Shown here one piece after another: positions 1-7,286 of a stretch of DNA of 35,602 nt. A program made the translations under genes and the position numbers. The notes under the pieces were generated by a model. It worked only from the letters and a program-made list of their open reading frames with translations. It did no database searches and was not told where the DNA came from. Source of the stretch: Prevotella sp. (GTDB taxonomy: Bacteria > Bacteroidota > Bacteroidia > Bacteroidales > Bacteroidaceae); the NCBI GenBank assembly GCA_024681875.1, contig JAILAA010000092.1, positions 1 through 35,602 on the forward strand. Reading direction: 5' to 3'. The number at the start of each line of letters is the position of its first letter. Positions within the stretch are counted from its first letter, which is position 1.

Positions 1-137
1 GCAAAAGCTCTACCTCTTCCATGATGCTTTTGCCCTTTCAGGGCGTAGGCTGCGCATCACATTTACCCAGGGCGATGCCCTGGGCTGGGAGCTTTTTGGC
101 CTTTCAGGCCGTCTTTGCGGAGCTTGCGAAAGTTGAA
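1..137. repeat. Right-hand part of a nested-palindrome element (copy C)
   Basis: The stretch contains gccctttcagggc, then cccagggcgatgccctggg, then ggcctttcaggcc, and ends at 121-137 in agcttgcgaaagttgaa. This is the order and spelling found in the right halves of the two complete copies at 12754-13004 and 14843-15130, with one base change in the terminal repeat. The left half lies outside the window. It is probably a non-coding dispersed element. Open frames through it are frame-neutral palindromes, not genes. Confidence 0.8.
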
Positions 138-147
138 TAATGTTTAC

Positions 148-384
148 TTAATCACGACCTTGAGCAAAGCTCGAGCTGAAGCTGACGGGCATCTCGCCCA
201 CCTTTTCGCTGCGCACCACGGCATAGTCTTCACCGTCCATCGGGATGTAGAGCTTGGAGCTGTTGCCGAAGAGTTGGAGCTTGGGCAGCTGACGGCTTTC
301 GTCGAAACGGATCATGACGCGGTCAACGTAACCGTCTGTCCTAGCGAATCTGTCATCGCGAAATGGGGGAGTACAAGCCCCCAT
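148..384 (-). pseudogene. Decayed C-terminal fragment of a secreted surface protein
   Basis: The minus-strand frame reads DRVMIRFDESRQLPKLQLFG, then KLYIPMDGEDYAVVRSEKVG and EMPVSF. This resembles the C-terminal region of Prevotella/Bacteroides secreted proteins, where a phrase of the form KLPK.QL....LYIP..G.dYAVV.S...GE.PV.F precedes the last beta strands. The similarity begins near position 350 and breaks after PVSF, and the frame stops at 148, so both the N-terminal part and the true C-terminus are missing. No signal peptide or start context is seen. The fragment sits between palindromic repeats, which suggests rearrangement. The parent family is recalled from general knowledge and was not searched. 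Confidence 0.55.
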
Positions 385-387
385 ACT

Positions 388-443
388 GCCCCCGAGGGGG
401 CTTCATTTGTTTGCTTGCAGAGTATGGTATCCCCCTCGGGGGA
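388..443. repeat. Pair of perfect 14-bp GC-rich palindromes
   Basis: Positions 388-401 read gcccccgagggggc and 430-443 read tccccctcggggga. Both are perfect palindromes with nearly the same core. A third imperfect palindrome, cgaccactggtcg, follows at 450-462. These are likely non-coding repeats at the edge of the decayed gene fragment. Confidence 0.7.
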
Positions 444-566
444 CGCGCTCGACCACTGGTCGCTTGCTACCGAAGGGACGCAAGAAAGGGGGATTTCACC
501 TAAGTAGCGACGAATGTATGTCTTTTTTTCAACCGCAAAAGTGCCTTATGCAGAAAATGGAATCGT

Positions 567-660
567 CCGAAAAAATCCGAAGGCTTCGGACAAAAATCCG
601 AAGCGGTCGGACAAAAATCCGAAGCGGTCGGACAAAAATCCGCAGGCTTCGGATTGTTTC
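567..660. repeat. 21-bp tandem repeats, each unit a short palindrome plus A-run
   Basis: Three full units at 576-596, 597-617 and 618-638 and a partial fourth at 639-653. Each unit starts with a near-palindrome of the form tccgaagcggtcgga (first unit tccgaaggcttcgga) followed by caaaaa. The 21-bp period keeps any reading frame open, so translations show a seven-residue repeat, but no start context or coding character supports a gene. A related layout of short palindromes separated by A-runs occurs at 7058-7131. Confidence 0.85.
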
Positions 661-753
661 GGACAGTTGAACACGCCAACAGAAAAAGTTGTTTCTGACC
701 TCAACGAAAACGGAAACATTTTGTTTCTAGCGTAGAAACAATTAGAAGTTGAC

Positions 754-808
754 GTTCCGCAAGCTCGGCAAAGACGGCCTGCGCTCGGCTTTGCCGAGCT
801 TGCGGAAC
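754..808. repeat. Perfect 20-bp inverted repeat, minimal form of the nested-palindrome element
   Basis: The left arm at 754-773 is the exact reverse complement of the right arm at 789-808 (ctttgccgagcttgcggaac), around a 15-bp loop. The arms contain ttccgcaagct and agcttgcggaa, the terminal sequences of the larger elements at 12754-13004 and 14843-15130. The interior aagacggcctgcgctcgg is also found near the left end of the 14843 copy. It may therefore be an internal-deletion derivative or a solo end. Confidence 0.85.
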
Positions 809-824
809 TTAAATTAGAGACACA

Positions 825-856
825 TTGATCATCCTGATATTTGATCATCCTGATAT
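825..856. repeat. Two exact tandem copies of a 16-bp unit
   Basis: The unit ttgatcatcctgatat occurs at 825-840 and again at 841-856 with no gap. The second copy abuts the TTG of a predicted promoter (856-858), so it could be an upstream regulator site. That role is inferred only from position. Confidence 0.85.
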
Positions 857-886
857 TGCATCATCCCTGGAAATTGTTTACTTTTG
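856..886 (+). promoter_or_regulatory. Predicted Bacteroidota-type promoter
   Basis: TTG at 856-858, a 20-bp spacer and TACTTTTG at 879-886 match the Bacteroidota consensus of TTG/TTTG, about 19-21 bp, TAnnTTTG. Transcription would start near 893, exactly where a series of repeated stem-loop units begins. It could drive a small structured RNA, or a long leader for the gene at 1206. Confidence 0.6.
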
Positions 887-892
887 CACTCT

Positions 893-1040
893 GTCAACTA
901 AGATCAGGGTTAATGAATACGCCGTCAACCCGTAGCAGGGTTAAGCGACAACAGTCAACATAAAAAAGTTTTAACGTTTAACCGAGTCAACCTATCCTAG
1001 GGTTTAGACAATAAGGTAGTCAACCTAAATCAGGCTACTA
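893..1040 (+). repeat. Five degenerate ~31-bp units starting GTCAAC
   Basis: GTCAAC recurs at 893, 924, 954, 986 and 1019, spaced 31, 30, 32 and 33 bp. After 7-8 bases most units continue into a form of caGGGTTa, so AACC and GGTT can pair as a short stem-loop. The clearest are unit 2 (aaccc gtagca gggtt) and unit 4 (aaccta tcc tagggtt). Unit 3 is the most decayed. A 16-codon frame at 913-963 crosses two units but lacks coding support. No protein gene is seen here. The array may be a tandem operator or a structured leader RNA. Confidence 0.65.
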
Positions 1041-1153
1041 CATTTTGTATGCACAAACGCCTTGACGCCAATTATTTTCCCCGTTCCATGCAGTTTGAAC
1101 AGATTTTTTCCTGTTTTGAATGGTTATTAACCTTCCATTGACACAAATACCTC

Positions 1154-1161
1154 TAATTTTG
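1154..1161 (+). promoter_or_regulatory. Predicted -7 element for the 1206-7031 gene pair
   Basis: TAATTTTG fits the Bacteroidota TAnnTTTG -7 box and lies 44 bp before the ATG at 1206. The nearest TTG at 1138-1140 leaves only 13 bp, shorter than usual, so the upstream box is weak or the promoter needs an activator. Confidence 0.45.
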
Positions 1162-1205
1162 CAATCGTAAAACAATAATATGGCGACAAAAACCATTATT
1201 AGAAT

Positions 1206-3647
1206 ATGAATACATATCTGAAGAAATTATCCGCTGCCACCATCCTGCTGCTCCTGGCGGCCTCACTGGCGGCACAACAGCCCGCATTTTTCATCCCATA
1301 CAAATCCACGCAGCTGCGCCTGCCGTCAGTACCCCTCATCGTCAGCGACCCCTACTTCTCACTCTGGTCGCCCTACGACAAGCTGACCGACGGCACCGTG
1401 CGCCATTGGACCGATGCAGAAAAGCCCCTCGAAGGAATCCTGTGCGTCGATGGTCAACACTATCGTTGGATGGGCGACGGACAGCAGGTCCTGCTAAGCC
1501 CCATCACACCGATGGCCGACGACGGCGACTCCTGGACGGGGCGCGTCAGCCACACGAAGCAGGACAACACCAACTGGGCGCAACCCAGCTTCAACGACAG
1601 CAACTGGAAAGAGGAAAAGGCCGCATGGGGCTCAAGGGGCGAATATCCCCACGTGCACAACTCTTGGAGCGACGCCAACAGCGACCTCTACGTGCGCCGC
1701 ACGGTCGACCTCAAGGCCAGCGACCTGAAGGATGACCTCTACATGGTCTATTCACACGACGACGTGTTCGAAATCTTCATCAACGGCACGAAGGTGGTCG
1801 ACACGGGCGAGACTTGGAAGGAGGACGAAAGGCTGCACTTCGACGACCATCTGAAGCGTCTGCTGCACGAAGGGAAGAACGTGATGGCCGTCCACTGCCA
1901 TAACACCAGTGGCGGCGCATACACCGACTTCGGTCTGTTCAAGAACGTTAACGTTAACGCTAACATTGAGACAGCCCGACAGAAGTCGGTCGACGTACTC
2001 GCTACCAACACATACTATACTTTTATATGCGGGCCGGTAGAGCTGGACGTGGTCTTCACAGCCCCTATGCTCATCGACGACTACGACCTGCTCTCTTCAC
2101 CCATTAACTACATCTCCTATCAGGTGCGCTCTACCGACGGCCGTGAGCACGACGTGCAGCTGCAGATCACCGCCACGCCTGAGATGGCTCTGAACAAAGC
2201 GGGACAGGCCACCCGCACAGAAGACCTTCCTGAATATGTGCGCACAGGCACCATCGAACAGCCCATCCTTGCCAAGAAGGGCGACGGCATCTGCATCGAC
2301 TGGGGCTATTTCTACATATCGAAAGCCAATGGCCAGGCTACCGTTGAACAGACGGGCAACCTGTCGCTGCTGCGCTATGAGCACGATTTCGGAAAGACCC
2401 GTCATGCCTCCAGCTTCATGATGCTGGGCTACGACGAGGTACAGGACATTGAGTACATGTACAAACGCTACAAAGGCTACTGGGCACATGGCGGCACGGT
2501 GAGCATCTTCCAGATGTTCAACCGCATGAAGTCGCAGTACCAAAACATCATGCAGCGCTGCCGAGCCTTCGACAAGATGATCTACGACGACGGACTGGCA
2601 GCCGGCAACGAGCACTATGCCGAAATCCTGTCGGCCAGCTATCGCCACGTCATCGCCGCCCATAAGCTGTTCCAGGACGACGAGGGCAACCTGCTCTTCT
2701 TCTCGAAGGAGAACAACAGCAACGGCTGTGTGAACACCGTCGACCTGACCTACCCCGAGGCGCCGCTGTTCCTCTGCTACAACCCTGAGTTGCAGAAGGC
2801 GATGATGACTTCCATCTTCGACTATTCGCTCAGCGGACGCTGGACGAAGCCCTTCGCCGCCCACGACCTGGGCACCTACCCCATTGCCAACGGTCAGGTC
2901 TATGGCGCCGACATGCCGCTGGAAGAAGCCGGCAACATGCTGACGCTGGCGGCTCAGCTCTGTAAGCTCGACGGCAATACCAACTATGTGGATAAGTACT
3001 GGGATGTCATCACCACCTGGGCCGACTACCTCTCAGAGAACGGACAAGACCCTGCCAACCAGCTCTGCACCGATGACTTTGCCGGACACTGGGCCCACAA
3101 CGCCAACCTCTCCGTCAAAGCCATCATGGGCATTACCGGCTATGCCGAGATGGCCCGCATGAAAGGGCTCAACAGCGTGGCCGACAACTATCTGACCCGT
3201 GCCAGGGAGATGGCCCAAAAGTGGGAGAAGGATGCCCGCGAGGGCGACCACTATCGTCTGGCTTTCGACCGCCAGGACACTTGGAGTCAGAAATACAATA
3301 TGGTGTGGGACAAGCTGTGGCAGACGAACATCTTCCCGTCGGGCACGATGGAACGCGACATTCAGTATTATCTGAAGAAGCAGAACAAGTACGGCCTGCC
3401 CCTCGACTGCCGCAAGGACTACACCAAGAACGACTGGATCATGTGGACGGCAGCTATGGCTACCGACACCAAGACATTCCTCCGTTTCGTGGAACCCGTC
3501 TACCTTTATATGAACGAGACTGAAAGCCGCGTGCCCACCAGCGACTGGTACGACACCAAGACGGGCCGCATGGTAGGCTTCAAGGCCCGCTCTGTCATCG
3601 GTGGTTTCTGGATGAAGGTGTTCATGGACAAATACAATAAGAAATAA
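1206..3647 (+). CDS. Secreted DUF4965/glutaminase-type protein with inserted jelly-roll-like domain
   Basis: This 813-residue protein has a signal peptide ending near residue 23 (LLLLAASLAAQ). The order recalls the Bacteroidetes DUF4964-DUF5127-DUF4965-DUF1793 family, annotated as glutaminase-like and built partly on an alpha/alpha barrel. Residues 24-100 give the N-terminal segment (IVSDPYFSLWSPYDKLTDG). Residues ~115-240 look like a glycoside-hydrolase-type carbohydrate-binding jelly roll (WAQPSFNDSNW, YVRRTVDL, FINGTKV, LLHEGKNVMAVHCHN) lying inside the region. The DUF5127-like part resumes near residue 255, the DUF4965-like part runs from ~430 (YAEILSASYRHVIAAHKLF, GTYPIANGQ) and the C-terminal part to the end. 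Activity is unproven; glycan processing is inferred from the GH97-GH125 gene 9 bp downstream, probably in the same operon. The ATG was chosen because it directly precedes the signal peptide. Confidence 0.85.
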   Translation: MNTYLKKLSAATILLLLAASLAAQQPAFFIPYKSTQLRLPSVPLIVSDPYFSLWSPYDKLTDGTVRHWTDAEKPLEGILCVDGQHYRWMGDGQQVLLSPITPMADDGDSWTGRVSHTKQDNTNWAQPSFNDSNWKEEKAAWGSRGEYPHVHNSWSDANSDLYVRRTVDLKASDLKDDLYMVYSHDDVFEIFINGTKVVDTGETWKEDERLHFDDHLKRLLHEGKNVMAVHCHNTSGGAYTDFGLFKNVNVNANIETARQKSVDVLATNTYYTFICGPVELDVVFTAPMLIDDYDLLSSPINYISYQVRSTDGREHDVQLQITATPEMALNKAGQATRTEDLPEYVRTGTIEQPILAKKGDGICIDWGYFYISKANGQATVEQTGNLSLLRYEHDFGKTRHASSFMMLGYDEVQDIEYMYKRYKGYWAHGGTVSIFQMFNRMKSQYQNIMQRCRAFDKMIYDDGLAAGNEHYAEILSASYRHVIAAHKLFQDDEGNLLFFSKENNSNGCVNTVDLTYPEAPLFLCYNPELQKAMMTSIFDYSLSGRWTKPFAAHDLGTYPIANGQVYGADMPLEEAGNMLTLAAQLCKLDGNTNYVDKYWDVITTWADYLSENGQDPANQLCTDDFAGHWAHNANLSVKAIMGITGYAEMARMKGLNSVADNYLTRAREMAQKWEKDAREGDHYRLAFDRQDTWSQKYNMVWDKLWQTNIFPSGTMERDIQYYLKKQNKYGLPLDCRKDYTKNDWIMWTAAMATDTKTFLRFVEPVYLYMNETESRVPTSDWYDTKTGRMVGFKARSVIGGFWMKVFMDKYNKK

Positions 3648-3656
3648 CAGGATTCA

Positions 3657-6600
3657 ATGGAAAAAATGATGATGAAGGTCATTCGTGTGTTTTTCTTTTC
3701 GGCATTGATGGCAGGGGCTGCTTCCGCCTCCTATGCCAATGAATTGATGAAGTCGCCGGATGGCACACTGACAGTCGAGTTGCAGACGGGTGCCTCTGGT
3801 TTGGGCTGGACCGTCAGCCGCAATGGCAGCGTGGTCTACACTGAAAGCAATGTCTGCGTGAATGTCGGCGGCGAAACGCTTGGGGCCACAGACAGGGTGA
3901 AGAGCATCAGACAACGTAGCGCAACAGAGACCATCCGTCCCACCGTGCCGCTGAAGTTCAAAGAGATGGAAAGCAGTTACAACGAAGCAACCGTCAACTA
4001 CGGCTCGTACCAGCTGCTGCTCCGCGTGATGAACAATGCCGTAGCCCACCGCTTCGTCCTCGCACAGAAAGGCGAGGTGAAGGTGGCTGACGAGCAGTTT
4101 CTGATTTGTCCTGCCGACGGCTTCACTGCACACTTCCAGACCGCAGGCTCATTCAACACATCGTATGAAGAGCCTTACCAGCACAAGGACGTGGCTGACT
4201 GGCAGAGAGAAGGAAGCATGGCTACTGTGCCTGCATTACTGTCGGATGCCACCGACACGCAGTTGCTCATCGGCGAGAGCGATGTCGACGACTATCCGCG
4301 TATGTTCCTGCATGCCGCCAATGGGGGCATCGCTCCCGTCTTTCCCAAGGCTCCCCTGGCTTGGGAGCCCTGGGACGACCGTGGAGAGCGCATCACGCAA
4401 GAGGCCGACTATATCGCCAAGACCAGCGGTCGCCGGGCGCTGCCCTGGCGTTTCGTCGTCGTCACAGACTCCAAAGGCATCATTGAGCAGACCGTTCCCA
4501 TAGAACTGGCTCGCCGTAGCGTGCTCACCGACACTGAGTGGATACGCCCCGGAAAGTTCTCATGGGAATGGTGGAACGGTGCCACGCCCTACGGTAGCGA
4601 TGTCCATTTCAAGGCTGGCTGCAACTATGACACCTATTGCTACTTCGCCGACTTCGCCGCCAACTACGGCATAGAGTATATCCTCCTGGATGAAGGATGG
4701 GCCAAGAGCACAACCGATCCTTTCCACGGCAACGACCAGCTGCGGCTGCCCGAACTGATTGACTATTGTAACACCAAGGGTGTGAAGATTGCCCTTTGGC
4801 TGCCGTGGCTCACCGTTCACCAGCATCTCGACTCGCTCTTCCAGACATACGCCGAATGGGGCATACCCGCCGTGAAGATTGACTTCATGGACCATGCCGA
4901 CCAGTGGATGGTGAACTTCTACAAACGTGTCACCGCCGAGGCCGCTAAGCATCACATCATCGTGGACTGGCACGGATCCTACACACCTGCCGGTCTGGAG
5001 CAGGAATACCCTAATCTCGTCAGCTACGAGGGCGTGCGCGGCCTGGAGCAGATGAGTGGATGCCGGCCTGAGAATACGCTCTTCATCCCCTTCATTCGCA
5101 ACGCCGTAGGGCCTGCCGACTTCACACCGGGAGGCATGACCAACATGCAGCCCGAGGTCTACCGCTCAGAACGGCCCAATAGCGCTGCGATGGGCACGCG
5201 GGCTTTCCAGATGGCTCTCTACGTTGTCTTGGAGAGCGGCATACAGATGTTAGCCGACAATCCCACCAACTACTACCAGAATGATGACTGTACACGCTAC
5301 ATCGCCAGTGTGCCCACGACATGGGACGAGACGCGGGCCCTCCAAGCCAAGGTCGGCGAATATCTCGTCGTGGCGAAACGTAAGGGCGTCAAGTGGTATG
5401 TGGGGGCCATCACCAACGGCACACAGCGTGATATCGAGCTCAGTCTCGACTTCCTGTCTTCAGGGCCTTACCGTCTCACAGCCTTCAGCGACGGCAGCAA
5501 CGCCGACTATCAGGCAATGCATTACGATAAAGAGGAGAAGAGCGTCACAGCCGCTACTACCCTCAGCCTCCACCTTGCCCGCAACGGTGGTTGGGCGGCT
5601 GTGCTTTCGCCTGACGAAGAGAAGACACAGGCCTTTGGTGCCGAGTATATCAAGATGACTGCCGACAGCACCATTCCCGCAGGGCAGTCGAAGCGCCCGC
5701 CAATTGAGCAGCGTCTCTTCAGTTCGCAGGTCATCGACCAGAAGATTGAGAAGGTGAAGCAGCAACTCGCCGACAATCCCTATCTGGCCTGGATGTTCGA
5801 GAACTGTTTCCCCAACACGCTGGAGACGACGGCCCACTATAGCCAGTTGCCCAACGGCGACGACGACACCTTCGTCTATACCGGCGACATCGCCGCCATG
5901 TGGCTGCGCGACTCCGGTGCCCAGGTGTGGCCCTACGTGCAGTTCTGCAACGACGATCCCGCCTTGGCAAAGCTTATCCGTGGCGTCATCCTCCGTCAGC
6001 TGAAGAGCATCAACCTCGACCCCTATGCCAACGCTTTCTATCAGGACCCGGCGAAGGTGGGCGAATGGCAGAGCGACCATACAGACATGAAGCCCGGCAT
6101 TCACGAGCGCAAGTACGAGATTGACTCCCAGTGCTATCCCATCCGTCTGGCCTACGAGTATTGGAAAGTGATGGGCGATGCCTCCATCTTCGGAGAAGAA
6201 TGGCTGAAGGCCGTCGACAACATCTTGGCCGTCTTCCGTGAGCAGCAGCACAAAGAGGGTACTGGCCGCTATCGTTTCAGACGCAACACCGACCGCCAGT
6301 TCGACACCGTGGGCTGGGACGGCAAAGGCCATCCCGTGAAGCCTGTCGGCCTCATCGCCTCGTTTTTCCGACCTAGCGACGATGCCACCGTCTTCCCCTT
6401 CCTCGTTCCCTCCAACTTCATGGCAGTGACCTCGCTGCGCAAGGCTGCCGAGATTCTCAACACCGTCAACAACAAAGCTGACAAGGCTGCACAGTGCAAT
6501 GCCCTGGCCGACGAGGTGGAGCAGGCCCTGAAGAAGTACGCCACTGTCGACCATCCCAAGTACGGCAAGATCTATGCCTTCGAGGTGGACGGCTACGGCA

Positions 6601-7031
6601 GCCACCTCCTTATGGACGATGCCAACGTGCCCTCGCTGCTGGCCATGGCTTATCTCGGTGACGTGCCTTTGAACGACCCCATCTATCAGAACACCCGCCG
6701 TTTCGTATGGTCTACCGACAATCCCAGCTTCTTCCGTGGCAAGGCTGGCGAGGGTATCGGCGGTCCTCACATTGGCTACGACATGCCCTGGCCCATGTCC
6801 ATCATGATGTATGCCTTCACCAGTCAGGACGACGACGAGATACGCCATTGCATTGAGATGCTCATGCGCACCGATGCCGGCACGGGCTTCATCCACGAGT
6901 CGTTCCACAAGGACGATGCCCTCAGCTACTCCCGTCCCTGGTTTGCCTGGCAGAACACACTTTTCGGCGAGCTCATCCTGAAACTCATAGCCGACGGAAA
7001 AGCCGGCCTCCTGAACAGCTGTAGGCGATAA
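3657..7031 (+). CDS. GH97-GH125 fusion, secreted two-domain glycoside hydrolase
   Basis: This 1124-residue protein begins with a signal peptide (cleavage likely after SASYA, near residue 27). Residues ~28-670 are a full-length GH97: N-terminal beta domain (LMKSPDGTLTVELQTG), barrel (FSWEWWNGATPYGSDVHFKA, YILLDEGWAK, IALWLPW) and C-terminal domain. VKIDFMD carries Asp409, at the place of the nucleophile of retaining GH97 enzymes, and SYEGVRGLE carries Glu458, the likely acid/base. Retaining alpha-galactosidase-like activity is thus more likely than SusB-like inverting alpha-glucosidase. Residues ~680-1120 are a full-length GH125, the exo-alpha-1,6-mannosidase family (YTGDIAAMWLRDSGAQVWPY, YEIDSQCYPIRLAYEYW, GFIHESFHKDD). 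The short linker is rich in charged residues. The two families usually occur as separate proteins, so the fusion is notable. The gene starts 9 bp after the upstream stop, so co-transcription is expected. Confidence 0.93.
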   Translation: MEKMMMKVIRVFFFSALMAGAASASYANELMKSPDGTLTVELQTGASGLGWTVSRNGSVVYTESNVCVNVGGETLGATDRVKSIRQRSATETIRPTVPLKFKEMESSYNEATVNYGSYQLLLRVMNNAVAHRFVLAQKGEVKVADEQFLICPADGFTAHFQTAGSFNTSYEEPYQHKDVADWQREGSMATVPALLSDATDTQLLIGESDVDDYPRMFLHAANGGIAPVFPKAPLAWEPWDDRGERITQEADYIAKTSGRRALPWRFVVVTDSKGIIEQTVPIELARRSVLTDTEWIRPGKFSWEWWNGATPYGSDVHFKAGCNYDTYCYFADFAANYGIEYILLDEGWAKSTTDPFHGNDQLRLPELIDYCNTKGVKIALWLPWLTVHQHLDSLFQTYAEWGIPAVKIDFMDHADQWMVNFYKRVTAEAAKHHIIVDWHGSYTPAGLEQEYPNLVSYEGVRGLEQMSGCRPENTLFIPFIRNAVGPADFTPGGMTNMQPEVYRSERPNSAAMGTRAFQMALYVVLESGIQMLADNPTNYYQNDDCTRYIASVPTTWDETRALQAKVGEYLVVAKRKGVKWYVGAITNGTQRDIELSLDFLSSGPYRLTAFSDGSNADYQAMHYDKEEKSVTAATTLSLHLARNGGWAAVLSPDEEKTQAFGAEYIKMTADSTIPAGQSKRPPIEQRLFSSQVIDQKIEKVKQQLADNPYLAWMFENCFPNTLETTAHYSQLPNGDDDTFVYTGDIAAMWLRDSGAQVWPYVQFCNDDPALAKLIRGVILRQLKSINLDPYANAFYQDPAKVGEWQSDHTDMKPGIHERKYEIDSQCYPIRLAYEYWKVMGDASIFGEEWLKAVDNILAVFREQQHKEGTGRYRFRRNTDRQFDTVGWDGKGHPVKPVGLIASFFRPSDDATVFPFLVPSNFMAVTSLRKAAEILNTVNNKADKAAQCNALADEVEQALKKYATVDHPKYGKIYAFEVDGYGSHLLMDDANVPSLLAMAYLGDVPLNDPIYQNTRRFVWSTDNPSFFRGKAGEGIGGPHIGYDMPWPMSIMMYAFTSQDDDEIRHCIEMLMRTDAGTGFIHESFHKDDALSYSRPWFAWQNTLFGELILKLIADGKAGLLNSCRR

Positions 7032-7057
7032 GCTTGAGGCATCTGCAAGGAGTTCTT

Positions 7058-7131
7058 CCATAAAAATCCCACCGCCTGGGAAAATAGTCCAACCGCTTGA
7101 AAAAAAGTCCCAGGCGGTGGGATTTTTATGG
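7058..7131. terminator. Large perfect inverted repeat, possible terminator
   Basis: The 24-bp arms at 7058-7081 and 7108-7131 are exact reverse complements, with a 26-bp loop carrying a third, imperfect palindrome-like copy (gtccaaccgcttgaa). The arms hold aaaaatccc and gggattttt, so either strand would end in a short U-run, which fits a bidirectional terminator after the GH97-GH125 gene. The layout of short palindromes about 21 bp apart separated by A-runs resembles the repeat at 576-653, so it may be a dispersed element reused as a terminator. Confidence 0.6.
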
Positions 7132-7179
7132 AAAAGCTTGCAAAACTAAAATACGGATGAGTTTTTCCCCCATTTCTTC

Positions 7180-7208
7180 TTGTTGTTCTCATATTTTTTG
7201 TATTTTTG
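7180..7208 (+). promoter_or_regulatory. Predicted rmuC promoter
   Basis: TTG at 7180-7182, an 18-bp spacer and TATTTTTG at 7201-7208 match the Bacteroidota promoter consensus. The expected start near 7215 gives a leader of about 70 bases before the ATG at 7287. Confidence 0.65.
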
Positions 7209-7286
7209 CAGAGCACAAAGATGTGCCAGTTGCTATTTTAAGAAAAAACAGCTGCCAATAGAAAACAACATGAAAGGATTTTCATA

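Noticed and set aside
115..507. 130-codon plus-strand frame in the left repeat region
   Set aside because: It runs through the palindromic element and antisense to the decayed fragment; no family resemblance.
913..963. 16-residue basic small protein
   Set aside because: It consists of the repeat units themselves, with no ribosome-binding evidence; chance frame is more likely.
893..1040. CRISPR array
   Set aside because: Only about 6-20 bp of each 31-bp unit is shared, spacing varies, the units differ from each other and no cas gene is present.
5460..7061. 533-codon open frame antisense to the GH97-GH125 gene
   Set aside because: It mirrors the GH125 coding frame of a high-GC gene, has no recognisable domains and lacks a signal or promoter; the plus-strand protein has clear family motifs.
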